Of a DNA stretch of 64,000 bases, positions 1 to 11,667 are shown piece after piece; positions within the stretch are counted from its first letter, which is position 1, and the number at the start of each line of letters is the position of its first letter. Source of the stretch: Candidula unifasciata. Its lineage: Eukaryota; Mollusca; Gastropoda; Stylommatophora; Geomitridae. The stretch is from positions 57,501 through 121,500 of the forward strand of contig CAJHNH020001614.1 of the NCBI GenBank assembly GCA_905116865.2, written 5' to 3'. The position numbers and the translations under genes are program-made. Below the pieces are notes generated by a model that saw only the letters and a list, made by a program, of their open reading frames with translations, was not told the DNA's origin and ran no database searches.

Positions 1-230
1 TCATGGCCGGCTGCTCTGAGGTTTGTTGATCAAAGTTACAATTTAAAACGTCTTCAATCAAATCAGGATAGTATAAATTCTATCTCGTTTTATCAAGCTA
101 ATACATACGTCTTATTGTGATTTTATAAATAAGGTTCGGTGAATAGTTCAGTAACTAGATTAATCCATCGACATTGTCTTATGCACATTATGCAATTTTT
201 ATTAAACACAAATTGACGTAACTCGGGACC

Positions 231-540
231 CAACTTGGAATCATTCTAGGTGATTTAGGACTTTTTTTTTAAATCCAGAAACCCTGAGTTCTTAACCATT
301 TGGCTTTGCACTATGGATATCGCAACCCGTTGGTCTTGATTCTATGATAGGTACCGTAAATCTGGGAGAAATGCGGCTTTTCTGCCTACCCCCGGGAGTG
401 AACCCAGACCACAAGGAGTTCGTCACCCGGTCACCGCGATGTCAGGTTTAACCAACTACTCTAGAGATCTTCAGATCTGACTTGGGACTTTGTGGCAATA
501 ACTGGGTACACGACTTGGAATCGTTCTTGGTGACTTGAGA
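231..540. repeat. Short diverged direct duplication
   Basis: A phrase close to CTTGGAATCATTCTAGGTGA at about 233 recurs near 513 as CTTGGAATCGTTCTTGGTGA, so part of this AT-rich segment was duplicated about 280 bp apart. No coding signal is seen. Confidence 0.4.
390..465 (-). repeat. tRNA-derived SINE head (candidate)
   Basis: Read on the minus strand, the segment has a B-box-like TGGGTTCACTCCC (394-406) and, about 45 nt upstream, an A-box-like TAGTTGGTTAAACC. This is the internal RNA polymerase III promoter layout of a tRNA-derived SINE. The cloverleaf does not look intact, so a functional tRNA is unlikely. Confidence 0.35.
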
Positions 541-648
541 CTTGACTTTAGATCACCACCAAATATGCGGCCCTTCAAGACTCACCTAAACTGTGTCACA
601 CTACATATTACAGAAACCTTTGTTTAAAATCTATTCAATTATTAGTGT

Positions 649-663
649 TGTTATTATTATTGC

Positions 664-744
<81 letters not shown>
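649..744. repeat. (ATT)n microsatellite
   Basis: An almost pure ATT trinucleotide run of about 95 bp. The poly-isoleucine reading frame across it is a by-product. Confidence 0.97.
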
Positions 745-746
<2 letters not shown>

Positions 747-1061
747 TTCAACAAACCAACTGCAGGCTAGAGGAAATATTCCAGTCACTGTCCATGGACT
801 CACCGACAAAATCAAGTTTCCCTTGGCTATCTGCTAGAATCTGGTGACTAAATTGTGCTCATTTATTGCTGCCTGCAAAACGTCCCCGCCCCCTTCTGAC
901 ACTCCCTGATCACATGATCAGATATATTGTTGTCGACAAAGGGACATACTTATCAATCACAAACAGTCTGATTTCATCGAATTTAGGAGCAGCGTTCCGT
1001 CCTACAGCTGAGGGAAGAACGGTGGGTGCGGCTCTCCCGTCAACATCCTGTTGCGTCGTCT

Positions 1062-2699
1062 GACTGTCTGGTTCAGCAGAATGTCAATAGCACAGGATAG
1101 AATGAGACTGTCTGAATCACCAGAATGTCAGTAGCACGGGATAGAATGAGACTGTCTGATTCACCAGAATGTCAGTAGCAAGGGATAGAATGAGACTGTC
1201 TAGTTCAGTAGAATGTCAGTAGCACGGGATAGAATGAGACTGTCTGGTTCAGTAGAATGTCAGTAGCACGGGATAGAATGAGACTGTCTGGTTCAGTAGA
1301 ATGTCAGTAGCACGGGATAGAATGAGACTGTCTGGTTCAGTAGAATGTCAGTAGCACGGGATAGAATGAGACTGTCTGGTTCAGTAGAATGTCAGTAGCA
1401 CGGGATAGAATGAGACTGTCTGGTTCAGTAGAATGTCAGTAGCACGGGATAGAATGAGACTGTCTGGTTCAGTAGAATGTCTGTAGCACGGGATAGAATG
1501 AGATTGTCTGGTTCAGTAGAATGTCAGTAGCACGGGATAGAATGAGACTGTCTGGTTCAGTAGAATGTCAGTAGCACGGGATAGAATGAGACTGTCTGGT
1601 TCAGTAGAATGTCAGTAGCACGGGATAGAATGAGACTGTCTGGTTCAGTAGAATGTCAGTAGCACGGGATAGAATGAGACTGTCTGGTTCAGTAGAATGT
1701 CAGTAGCACGGGATAGAATGAGACTGTCTGGTTCAGTAGAATGTCAGTAGCACGGGATAGAATGAGACTGTCTGGTTCAGTAGAATGTCAGTAGCACGGG
1801 ATAGAATGAGACTGTCTGGTTCAGTAGAAATGTCAGTAGCACGGGATAGAATGAGACTGTCTGGTTCAGTAGAATGTCAGTAGCACGGGATAGAATGAGA
1901 CTGTCTGGTTCAGTAGAATGTCAGTAGCACGGGATAGAATGAGACTGTCTGGTTCAGTAGAATGTCAGTAGCACGGGATATGAATGTTCAGTAGACTGTC
2001 AGTGGATAGAATGAGACTGTCAGTAGAATGTCAGTAGCACGGGATAGAATGAGACTGTCTGGTTCAGTAGAATGTCAGTAGCACGGGATAGAATGAGACT
2101 GTCTGGTTCAGTAGAATGTCAGTAGCACGGGATAGAATGAGACTGTCTGGTTCAGTAGAATGTCAGTAGCACGGGATAGAATGAGACTGTCTGGTTCAGT
2201 AGAATGTCAGTAGCACGGGATAGAATGAGACTGTCTGGTTCAGTAGAATGTCAGTAGCACGGGATAGAATGAGACTGTCTGGTTCAGTAGAATGTCAGTA
2301 GCACGGGATAGAATGAGACTGTCTGGTTCAGTAGAATGTCAGTAGCACGGGATAGAATGAGACTGTCTGGTTCAGTAGAATGTCAGTAGCACGGGATAGA
2401 ATGAGACTGTCTGGTTCAGTAGAATGTCAGTAGCACGGGATAGAATGAGACTGTCTGGTTCAGTAGAATGTCAGTAGCACGGGATAGAATGAGATTGTCT
2501 GGTTCAGTAGAATGTCAGTAGCACGGGATAGAATGAGACTGTCTGGTTCAGTAGAATGTCAGTAGCACGGGATAGAATGAGACTGTCTGGTTCAGTAGAA
2601 TGTCAGTAGCACGGGATAGAATGAGACTGTCTGGTTCAGTAGAATGTCAGTAGCACGGGATAGAATGAGACTGTCTGGTTCAGTAGAATGTCAGTAGCT
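1062..2699. repeat. 44-bp satellite array, about 37 copies
   Basis: Tandem array of a 44-bp unit containing GTCAGTAGCACGGGATAG followed by AATGAGACTGTCTGG. The central copies are nearly identical. The first three at 1062-1200 are diverged, and the order is broken at 1978-2035 by a scrambled partial unit. The unit is not a multiple of three and no long frame is open. The homogeneity of the central copies indicates recent unequal exchange or gene conversion. Confidence 0.97.
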
Positions 2700-2751
2700 T
2701 AGCCCACTAACGTTTTATAATTGACTATGCAACCACCCAGCCCCCTAATAT

Positions 2752-2781
2752 GGGGGCGGGGGCGGGTTGGGGGGGGGGGGG
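2752..2781 (+). other. G-rich, G-quadruplex-capable run
   Basis: Four or more G-runs (GGGGGCGGGGGCGGG, then a run of at least ten G) occur within 30 bases directly after the 44-bp array. Folding is inferred from the pattern only. Confidence 0.6.
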
Positions 2782-3940
2782 TGCAAGTGACTAAGATCTC
2801 AGATTACCATAGCATACATGTAAAGAATATGAGGACGTACCTAAGAGTGTGAGAGATAGACGAACTGGGTGCGTACTCTACTCCACAGCACGCCCCTGTC
2901 TATGACTGGCAATCATCACCCTCGCCGACACCAGGAAAATGTGAGGGGCGTTAATTAGCCCCCTTAAACTTCTTTTAAAGTAGAAAGGGGGCCTCAAGAG
3001 GGTTTGAGGCCCCAGATTATGTGGCCTACGGCAAGCACGCAGTTTCCCTGCCACCTGAGATGGGACACAGGCGACTGTGCGTGTCCATTGTTTAGTGCAG
3101 ACGTGAGTACTTCAATAACGGCGGCGTGAGAACTAAAGTGCTGGTCTTATGTTTGTTCCAAGCCCACCAGTTATCATTGTTCCTTGCTGTGTATGAGCGC
3201 ACGTTCGGCCGCTTGCAAAGTGTTTGTGTCTGCATGGATCAAGTTTGTGACTTCTTTTTCAACACTCTCCCTTTTTTAAACTCTTTATTCAGTCCACAGT
3301 AATGGTAGTTGTTTGTCTTGTTTCCCGTCGGATAAATATGTTCTAGGACTGAAGCAGACCTTGTTGAGTGACTGACTAGTTGATTTCATTTTGTCGATTG
3401 ATTGCTTAGTTTCTGTAGTGTACTGGTATCATTGCTTGAAAATATGTTGGTGTAGTTCGGAAAGAACAGGCAGCTATATTGGCTGGTTCTATGCCACTTT
3501 TAGTTTAACGCATGTCAACCTAGATGTGGCCATGTCCCTTTGGGCGCGAAGGAGCAGTGCAGAAGCATCAATAGATGTGTACGATCTGGAGAGAATGGTC
3601 CAGCGAGAAACCACAACAGGAGCTGGTCTACACTCAGAGGAAGGGGAAGATGGGGGACAATCAGACTGCTGCTGTTGGTACCACTGGAATTGTAACTCGC
3701 CGTTGATTGCTGGAGATGGGGCGGAGTCCTTTCCTGCTCCCCTTCCCCACTCCCACCACCACGCAGTACGACTCAATGCATCCTATTAACGCGATTCGAT
3801 ATCAATGTCTGTAGCAATCATGTCTCTCTCTCTTGTACACATATTTATGGAGTAGCAAAGACGATCCGGCATTTTCTATCCAACTCTAGTTTACCGTACA
3901 GAACATTCTTGAGGACTTTACCATTCTCTAAATAGGAATA
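2782..3940. other. Unannotated single-copy-looking stretch
   Basis: There is no recognisable gene or repeat family. A perfect 8-bp inverted repeat with a 6-nt loop (GGCCTCAA and TTGAGGCC) lies at 2990-3011. An open frame at 3391-3789 has no recognisable domain and no splice or start context that would support it. Confidence 0.3.
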
Positions 3941-3941
3941 C

Positions 3942-4115
3942 AGGAAGGCCCAAAAAATATATGGAGAAGAGAGCTGGAGAATGAAGTTGGATAGATAGGG
4001 AAGACACGGGGAGAGCTGTATGCGACAGCGAAGGATAGAACGACTTGGCGTGAGTTGGTTCAGGGCCTAGGCCGCATTGGAGGGATAGAAAAGCAGAAGA
4101 GGGAAGAGATACAGT
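3942..4115 (+). pseudogene. LINE ORF2 C-terminal fragment
   Basis: Across two frames the plus strand reads GRPKK, then ELENEVG, then TAKDRTTWRELVQGLG, ending near EKQKREE. The GRP-(K/R)-x-x-W and AKDRxxWRxLV blocks are characteristic of the extreme C-terminus of many non-LTR retrotransposon polyproteins. Stops and at least one frame change show that it is dead. Everything 5' of this tail is missing, as expected for a truncated LINE copy. It is followed at once by an oppositely oriented LINE remnant. Confidence 0.7.
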
Positions 4116-4149
4116 TTACAAATACAGGCTTTTCTGGAGAGTGTCATCA

Positions 4150-5215
4150 TTTCTGTTTTGTCTACGTTGTCGCATTCTGAGTTGAATCTCTTAATATGTT
4201 CATGAATAAACGCTTTCACAGTTTAATCAGATGTTCGTTTACACCGTAATCCGAAAGTACCTTCCATAATTTATTCCTGGTTACTTAATCGGAAGCTTTA
4301 TTTTGATCTACGAATGCAATGTGTAGTTTTTTTTTTTTAATCGAATTCTACCGTCCTGTCCACTAATTGTCTAAGTGTGTGTATTGCATTAGTACAACTT
4401 TTTTTGTTTCAAAACCCCATGTCTTCTTTACTAAATTGTGGTTCGATGATAAGACGTGGCCTTTTTTCAAGGATCTTACAAACTATTTTCCCGGTGTGGC
4501 TCAATAACGAAACTTCTCTAAACTTGTATCAACCTCTCTTGCTGCTTTTCTTCTTTTAGATGGGTACTTCTGTTACGTTTCTAAATACCTCCGGTGTCTG
4601 TTGTGTTGTCCAGACTAGGTTCAACAGTCCGTGTATCCATTTTACGATGATCTCTTCTGTGGCTGAGTAGTTCAGCAGGTAAATCGTCAGGGCCTGGTGC
4701 TTTGTTGAAAGGTGCCTCTTTTACAGCTTTTCTTATTTCTGCGAGGGTTATTCTTGGTTCTAAATGTTCGCTTATTTAGCCATTGTTTTTGTGTGTTGTG
4801 GACTGTTCCTTTATTTGTAAGTTAAGGAGATCATTGAAATGTAGACATCATCTTTATAGGACCTTTTTAGCTAGTCTGAGGGGACTTCTGTGTTGTCATT
4901 TTAATTTATGGTGGGTCATACTGTTCGTTCCTATCTCTCATAACTTTAATTTGCTTTTTACTGTATTTCATAGTCATTTTTTTTCCAGTGAGTCTTTAAT
5001 TTGTCGCTTTATTTCTGCCATGTTGTTTCATTGGCGTTTTTCACAACATATCTAGGTATCGTTTTTGCCGCTCTGTATTTTTCAGGGTAATATTGATTTT
5101 TACCTTTCGACAACGCTTTTTATCTACGTTTCTTCTCCTTCACTGCTCTTTTTACTGCATCGTTCTACTGGGTGTTATTCAGTGTCTCGTGTTTCTTGAC
5201 AAGATTAATCACGTT
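4150..5215 (-). pseudogene. Decayed non-LTR retrotransposon reverse transcriptase
   Basis: Translating the minus strand in pieces gives the ordered landmarks of a LINE ORF2. First comes the endonuclease-RT linker (NDAVKRAVKEKKR, then YPEKYRAAKT at about 5.2-5.0 kb). The RT entry block follows (ITLAEIRKAVKEAPFNKAPG, then PDDLPAELL, near 4.76-4.66 kb). Next are EVFRNVTEVPI and an SLLSHTGKIVCKILEKR block, then AIHTLRQLVDRTVEF. Motif A reads FVDQNKASD, carrying a catalytic-type Asp, at about 4.30 kb, and LWKVLSDYGVNEHLIKL sits near 4.25 kb. Many stops and frameshifts interrupt it and the C-terminal half (motif C, thumb) is absent. The last block matches the LINE at 18.7 kb (LWKIMARYGVSEHL), so the two belong to related families. 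Confidence 0.8.
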
Positions 5216-6480
5216 TTAACTGATTTATTTAAATTTTTTTTAAAATTTTTTCATTAACAATTCTTTACCTTTTAGTGTGTTGTGACACCTCCCCTCCCCC
5301 CCCCCGCTCCCCCCCCCCCCCCATCCTGCGACGTTGTTTAAGATATCGATACCGAGGATCGAACACACGCCCTGCTGCGTATGGAACCAGCGCTGTCGGA
5401 TTTGGTTTTTGTTATTAAACCCTACAAGTAATTTTTCTCTGACCAGACAAACGAAGTTTTGTGCCTCCTAGCAGAAATATGGAATCTGGGCCATCTTTTA
5501 ACAGTTAACTTCTGTGTGTTTGACACAGAAAAGTGGGTGTGTAGTGAACAGCCTGTGGAGACGTGATATATATATATAGGTACTAACTGTATACATTGTT
5601 TGTCTGCGAGTGCAGATGTGAGGGTGGAGAGAGGATGATCTATGTGTGTCAGTGTCTATCTATCTCCACTATATACCTTGTCTTCTCTCTGGTGTACTAA
5701 TTTACAGACAGATAAATGAAAGGAGACATTGTCTCCTGTTCTTGAGAGTTACACCCTGAGGAATGGAGAAGGGTAGCAGAGTGTGGGGTGAGCTGGTGTG
5801 TGAATAAGGATGATTACTAATTCTGAGTTCTTTCCTGACAGGATGATACCTCCTTAGAGATCAGGCAGACGAATCACAGTCCAGCCAACAACCACCAACT
5901 ATTCTGGGCACCAAGCATAACCAAAAGTCCTACCTAATGTCGCCACTACCTCAACATGGCAGGAGCTTGTTTGTGAGTTCCAGGACTAGTGGACAATTGC
6001 AGACACTTATGTCATCAATCCAGAGAATCAGTCTTTAAGAGCTTTGTTGGGCTCTTATGCAGTTCCTGTGTCCTCACCTGTGAGACAGTCAGTGGGCACT
6101 ACAGTCTTCAAGAGCTTTGTTGGGCTCCTATGTGTCCTCACTTGTGAGACAGTCAGTTTGTACCAGATCAAATCGAGGCATAGCTACCTATTGAGCCAAC
6201 TACAGTCGAATCACCATGGACTGAGGGGAGCATTGACCTACGAACTGGGATAAGTGATCTCTTATTCATATACATGCTCTCTTCCCACAGCTCCTTGTGA
6301 TTCCTATGATGAACTCATGTAATATCCAAGAACTGCTTCAACATCTGGATTGTGTCATTGATTCATGAACTCCATTCACTGAACATTCTTGATGATCTAT
6401 TCATCAATATATGTATATATATTGTACTTTTTACATGCAGAAATTCTCATGGCTGACTTGGGTGTCCCTGGTTCACCATT
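5216..6480. other. No recognisable gene; C-tract and small duplication
   Basis: It contains a C-rich tract (about 5287-5323), a short (TA)n near 5570 and a roughly 73-bp partial duplication around AAGAGCTTTGTTGGGCTC (about 6037 and 6110). At 5330-5400 the minus strand has a weak B-box-like GTTCGATCCTCGG, so a SINE head is possible. No coding frame is convincing. Confidence 0.3.
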
Positions 6481-6538
6481 CTAACTGTCTAGCTTTTATG
6501 TTTGTGTGAGTAATAAGTGTAATCTGTGTTAACATGGC

Positions 6539-6558
6539 TATGATAGTATACTATCATA
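6539..6558. other. Perfect 20-bp palindrome
   Basis: TATGATAGTATACTATCATA is its own reverse complement, with no spacer. It lies at one edge of a roughly 290-bp block, ending near 6830, that also holds a GAAA-loop hairpin. Function is unknown. Confidence 0.9.
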
Positions 6559-6559
6559 A

Positions 6560-6830
6560 CCTGGGGGCTACCTTTTTATAGTAGTGGGGGTGTCAAGCGA
6601 AGTGTGCCTATGAATATTATATATTTTGTAGTGCCAAAGCTTGAGTTGCCCTACTCCTGAAATAAGTTGAGCGTATATTGGCCACGGGATATCCCTTAGA
6701 CCAATACGAGCCAACGACTCAAATTTATTATTTCAGAGTGCTGTTGGTTCTTAAGGAGAAATCCTTAAATCAGGCACGTGACAGGAGCGGTATGTGACAC
6801 CCAGTTAGAAAAGACCCGCATACCCAATAT
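6560..6830 (-). repeat. LTR-like or MITE-like block (candidate)
   Basis: On the minus strand the block starts TGTCACATACCGCTCCTGTC and contains TATAAAAA downstream, the kind of layout seen in solo LTRs. It also contains a 7-bp stem with a GAAA loop (6751-6768) and the palindrome GGGATATCCC. No second copy or target-site duplication is visible here, so the call is tentative. Confidence 0.25.
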
Positions 6831-6974
6831 TGTTTTTTGAATGTCACTCCAATCAGCTCGATACCATGGATGCAATCCAGACCAGCATCTTTGGTCTCTA
6901 TCAGCTTTAGGGTTAATTTTGGGCGTCGTTGTCTCCTTAATGCTTTTATTTATGTTTCGTGATTTTCTGCTGGT

Positions 6975-7205
6975 TTCAATTCAACACCAAAAGGTGCAGA
7001 TCCAGCCAGTCTATCCGCCTGTTCATTCTCTACCACGCCGACAGTGACTGGAGAAAAGATCCAAGAATGCTAAATACCCTTGACCTTCCCAGTGAGGCTT
7101 GCCACTCTGCTCAAAGCATCCCTGTCTTCACCTTTTTCAGCATGCTTTTTAGAGTCTGTTACAATTACGACATATGTATGCATCTTGTTCTCTAGCCACC
7201 GGAGA
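6975..7205 (-). pseudogene. LINE RNase H fragment
   Basis: The minus strand encodes LRWLENKMHTYVVIVTDSKK, an RNase H core block with the TDS catalytic-Asp motif. The flanking DNA aligns collinearly with the better preserved RNase H domain at 23.6-24.3 kb, which reads RWLENQLHTHEVIVTDSQS, through the region that becomes NEQADRLAG there. Frame interruptions and lack of the rest of the element make it a relic. It is one of at least two copies of this family in the window, both on the minus strand. Confidence 0.75.
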
Positions 7206-8226
7206 ATTTTTTTAGTTTTGTATAACATAATTAGACTTTGAAAATTACTGTTCGTTATGGCATTTTGTAGCATTTGAGTGCACTGTCGGAAAGAGGGTGG
7301 GGGGGGGAGGGGGAGGGGCAGTCATTTCAGGCTGATGATAAAGGATATTTAATTCCTTTTATTCTGCCCCAATATGGAACGTAATTTTTTTTTTTTTATT
7401 TTAAAGCTTTTCACGTATGTATTTAATGGTCCTAATGTAAACTAACTGTTAAACAGGGTTTCTAAGACGTACCTGGGTAATTCTCATCCGAAGGGTGGCA
7501 CTTTGTGTCACCAGGTGTTGTTCGCCCGCCGCGTGGTTCTGCTGGGATTAAACGCCACTCACTCGGGTGCAATTTTTTTGTTAACATGTTTCTCCAGTTA
7601 TGTACCTTTGAAAATTATGTACAAGCTATTATCCAGTCATCTTTTTGTGAGATGCAATTTTTCGTTATTTGAAGCCCCACTCTGGCTCTTCCCAGGGGCC
7701 GCAATATAGCCCGACCATAAATCTGGTCTAATGGATGAACGCGGTTTCTGGGACCTCTCCACTGTGATTCTCATCCACATGGTGGCACTTTGTGTCATCC
7801 GGTGTTTATCGCTTGTGTGATGTCCTAGTGGGGTAAACATCTACCACTACTACTTTGTACAAGTCGCGGAGATGTGGTTTGATTAACGAATGATGAAAAC
7901 AACCTGTACTAAAAAAAAAAGAGTAATAAGGATATCTTTAAAGACGCTGGACTCCAGAATAAAATAAAGAACTTACTGCCAACATCAGAAGCAGACAGTT
8001 TATGTTCTTTGTTAATGTCAGAAGGAGAGAACTGAAATACATCGAGACGGCGGTAAAAGGGAGCGGGAGAGAGCAGAGAGAGACGTAGAGAGACGATGTT
8101 GGACAGTATGACATCCTGGCATGATGTGTACTGTTGGTGAAATCTATGGTCACAGTGATTCCACCCGCAGCATTACATACGTCACACCGGAACCGACTAA
8201 TCATTTCTCCTCTTTAAATATTCCTT
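7206..8226. other. No gene; diverged roughly 95-bp duplication
   Basis: The block with CTCATCCGAAGGGTGGCACT at about 7482 recurs as CTCATCCACATGGTGGCACT at about 7771, with the following 70 bases also alignable. A G-rich run sits near 7289-7318. No protein-like frame is supported. Confidence 0.4.
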
Positions 8227-8227
8227 A

Positions 8228-8898
8228 TGCTGGAGACAGCATCGCAGTCTGCTTTTTGTTATATTCTAGACACAGCATCACAGTCTGCTGTTTGTTATAT
8301 TCTAGACACAGCATCACAGTCTGCTGTTTGTTATATTCTAGACACAGCATCACAGTCTGCTGTTTGTTATATTCTAGACACAGCATCATGGTCTGCTGTT
8401 TGTTATATTCTAGACACAGCATCACAGTCTGCTGTTTGTTATATTCTAGACACAGCATCACAGTCTGCTGTTTGTTATATTCTAGACACAGCATCATGGT
8501 CTGCTGTTTGTTATATTCTAGACACAGCATCACAGTCTGCTGTTTGTTATATTCTAGACACAGCATCATGGTCTGCTGTTTGTTATATTCTAGACACAGC
8601 ATCACAGTCTGCTGTTTGTTATATTCTAGACACAGCATCACAGTCTGCTGTTTGTTATATTCTAGACACAGCATCACGGTCTGCTGTTTGTTATATTCTA
8701 GACACAGCATCATGGTCTGCTGTTTGTTATATTCTAGACACAGCATCATGGTCTGCTGTTTGTTATATTCTAGATACAGCATCACGGTCTGCTGTTTGTT
8801 ATATTCTAGACACAGCATCACAGTCTGCTGTTTGTTATATTCTAGACACAGCATCACGGTCTGCTGTTTGTTATATTCTAGACACAGCATCACGGTCC
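8228..8898. repeat. 36-bp satellite array, about 18 copies
   Basis: The unit contains CAGCATCACAGTCTGCTGTT followed by TGTTATATTCTAGACA. Copies differ mostly at one dinucleotide position (CACAG, CACGG or CATGG). Because 36 is divisible by three and the unit lacks stops, three frames stay open (two plus, one minus), giving 222-284-codon ORFs of a 12-residue repeat. That symmetry argues against real coding. Confidence 0.97.
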
Positions 8899-8969
8899 CC
8901 CTTTTCCATTTACCCTCTCAACCACCAGCCCTACACCACAAAGTAACTGGAGGAAAAGAAGACGCAGAT

Positions 8970-8990
8970 GAATAATAATAATAATAATAA

Positions 8991-9021
<31 letters not shown>

Positions 9022-9083
9022 AAGAAGAAGAAGAAGAAGAAGAAGAAGAAGAAGAAGAAGAAGAAGAAAAGAAAAAGAAGAAG
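8970..9083. repeat. (AAT)n-(GAA)n microsatellite
   Basis: About eight AAT units pass directly into roughly 25 GAA units, ending in impure GAAAAGAAA. Confidence 0.97.
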
Positions 9084-9688
9084 TAGTGCTGTGATTTCAG
9101 TTCTTGATTTAGCCTTGCTCAACACAACTCTGGGTATTAAATTGTTAACCCTTTAGAAATTAAGTTCATTCGTTTGTTCATTCGTTAGTTCTTGGGAGGC
9201 TCCAAAATAAAGAATTTTGAAACTATAACCCTTTCTACTTCGACAACTAATTACTTGCATCTTGTTCTTAATTTCCACATTGTGCTTGGTGTTGCCAGGG
9301 AGACACCATCTTTGCCTAATGATGCATAAATCCTCAAAACATGGCTCTACCGGAGAGATGCGTCATCCCTGACTCTGTATTCTATATTTGTTTTGTCTAA
9401 TGATGTCTTCTGGGTAGGACTGGCAGCAGACGCTCTTTCTGCGTGGGCTATTGCTGATCTCTCTTTTCTTTTTGGTTCTCCTCTTTTAAAAATCTGGTAG
9501 CTATTTTGAGAAATTAGATTTCGTTTTCTCTCATACGCACACCCATGAACTGGCATGGTAAAAGAAATAAAATTCAAGGATTTAAAAAAAAAAAGGAGAG
9601 GTTTTCATCTCTACGTCATGGTATTGTAATCAATTCCCTTTCACGGTCAGCATTAAATTTATATTTTCTCTTTTCCAGGATTTCCATG

Positions 9689-10035
9689 CTTACCAAGCCT
9701 AAACTGGTTAAAATTCCAGGTTTACCAAGCGTAAACTGGGTAAGTTCCCAGGTTAACCAAGCCTAAACTAGGTAAGTTCCCAGGTTAACCAAGCCTAAAC
9801 TGGGTAAGTTCCCAGGTTAAACAAGCCTAAACTAGGTAAGTTCCCAGGTTAACCAAGCCCAAACTGGGTAAGTTCCCAGGTTAACCAAGCCTAAACTAGG
9901 TAAGTTCCCAGGTTAACCAAGCTTAAACTGGGTAAGCTCCCAGTTAACCAAGCCTAAACTAGGTAAGTTCCCAGGTTAACCAAGCCTAAGCAGGGTAAGT
10001 TCCCAGGTTACCCAAGCTTAAACTGGGCAAGCTCC
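9689..10035. repeat. 32-bp tandem array, about 11 copies
   Basis: The unit includes AACCAAGCCTAAACTAGG then TAAGTTCCCAGGTT. The edge copies are diverged. Each unit contains GGTAAGTT, a splice-donor-like string, by chance of its sequence. Confidence 0.93.
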
Positions 10036-10387
10036 CTGAAAAGTGAAGGTGAGAGACTTGAAATGGGGTATATCCTCAATCCAGTAACAGTTGGATGGGA
10101 CAGTGAGATAAACACAGTGCTCTTGATAAGTCTGATGATGTGTGGGGGTAGCGGGCGAGGAGGGGGGGGGGGCTGACCTTCTTGCTTTAAGACATTTGGA
10201 GAGAAGGACACCTGATACAGGCAGGTGATGTCGGGGGACACTGAAGGAAGTCTAGGAGGGTTTCACCTGAGCTGGTTAATGCGACCTGACCGGTAGGAAA
10301 GGAAGACAGCAGAGGAGGAGGAGGAAATGGATGGAGCGGAAGAGTCTTGAGGAGCAGAAAAAGCAGCGTACAAGGGAGCAGGAGAAG

Positions 10388-10845
10388 AATAAGAAATGAA
10401 TATGTATGTATGCATGTATGTATGTATGTATGTATGTATGTATGTATGTATGTATGTATGTATGTATGTATGTATGTATGTATGTATGTATGTATGTATG
10501 TATGTATGTATGTATGTATGTATGTATGTATGTATGTACGTACGTACGTATGTACGTACGTACGTACGTACGTACGTACGTACGTATGTATGTATGTATG
10601 TATGTATGTATGTATGTATGTATGTATGTATGTATGTATGTATGTATGTATGTATGTATGTATGTATGTATGTATGTATGTATGTATGTATGTATGTATG
10701 TATGTATGTATGTATGTATGTATGTATGTATGTATGTTATGTATGTATGTATGTCTGTATGTATGTATGTATGTATGTATGTATGTATGTATGTATGTAT
10801 GTATGTATGTATGTATGTATGTATGTATGTATGTATGTATGTATG

Positions 10846-10876
<31 letters not shown>

Positions 10877-11490
10877 GTATGTATGTATGTATGTATGTAT
10901 GTATGTATGTATGTATGTATGTATGTATGTATGTATGTCTGTATGTATGTATGTCTGTATGTATAGTATGTATGTATGTATGTATGTATGTATGTATGTG
11001 TGTGTGTGTGTGTGCGTGCGTGCGTGTGTGTGTGTGTGTGTGTGTATACGTACGTACGTACGTACGTACGTACGTACGTACGTACGTATGTATGTATGTA
11101 TGTATGTATGTATGTATGTATGTATGTATGTATGTATGTATGTATGTATGTATGTATGTATGTATGTATGTATGTATGTATGTATGTATGTATGTATGTA
11201 TGTATGTATGTATGTATGTATGTATGTATGTATGTATGTATGTATGTATGTATGTATGTGTATGTATGTATGTATGTCTGTATGTATGTATGTATGTATG
11301 TATGTATGTCTGTATGTATGTATGTATGTATGTATGTATGTATGTATGTATGTATGTATGTATGTATGTATGTATGTATGTATGTATGTATGTATGTATG
11401 TATGTATGTATGTATGTATGTATGTATGTATGTATGTATGTATGTATGTATGTATGTATGTATGTATGTATGTCTGTATGTATGTATGTA

Positions 11491-11561
<71 letters not shown>

Positions 11562-11620
11562 ATGTATGTATGTATGTATGTATGTATGTGTGTGTGTGTA
11601 TGTGTGTGTGTGTGTGTGTG

Positions 11621-11667
<47 letters not shown>

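Noticed and set aside
3391..3789. 132-residue ORF and its antisense partner
   Set aside because: No domain, no splice context, ordinary length for chance in this base composition.
8121..8975. 284-residue Cys-rich repeat protein
   Set aside because: Three overlapping frames on two strands are equally open in the 36-bp satellite; the start lacks support.
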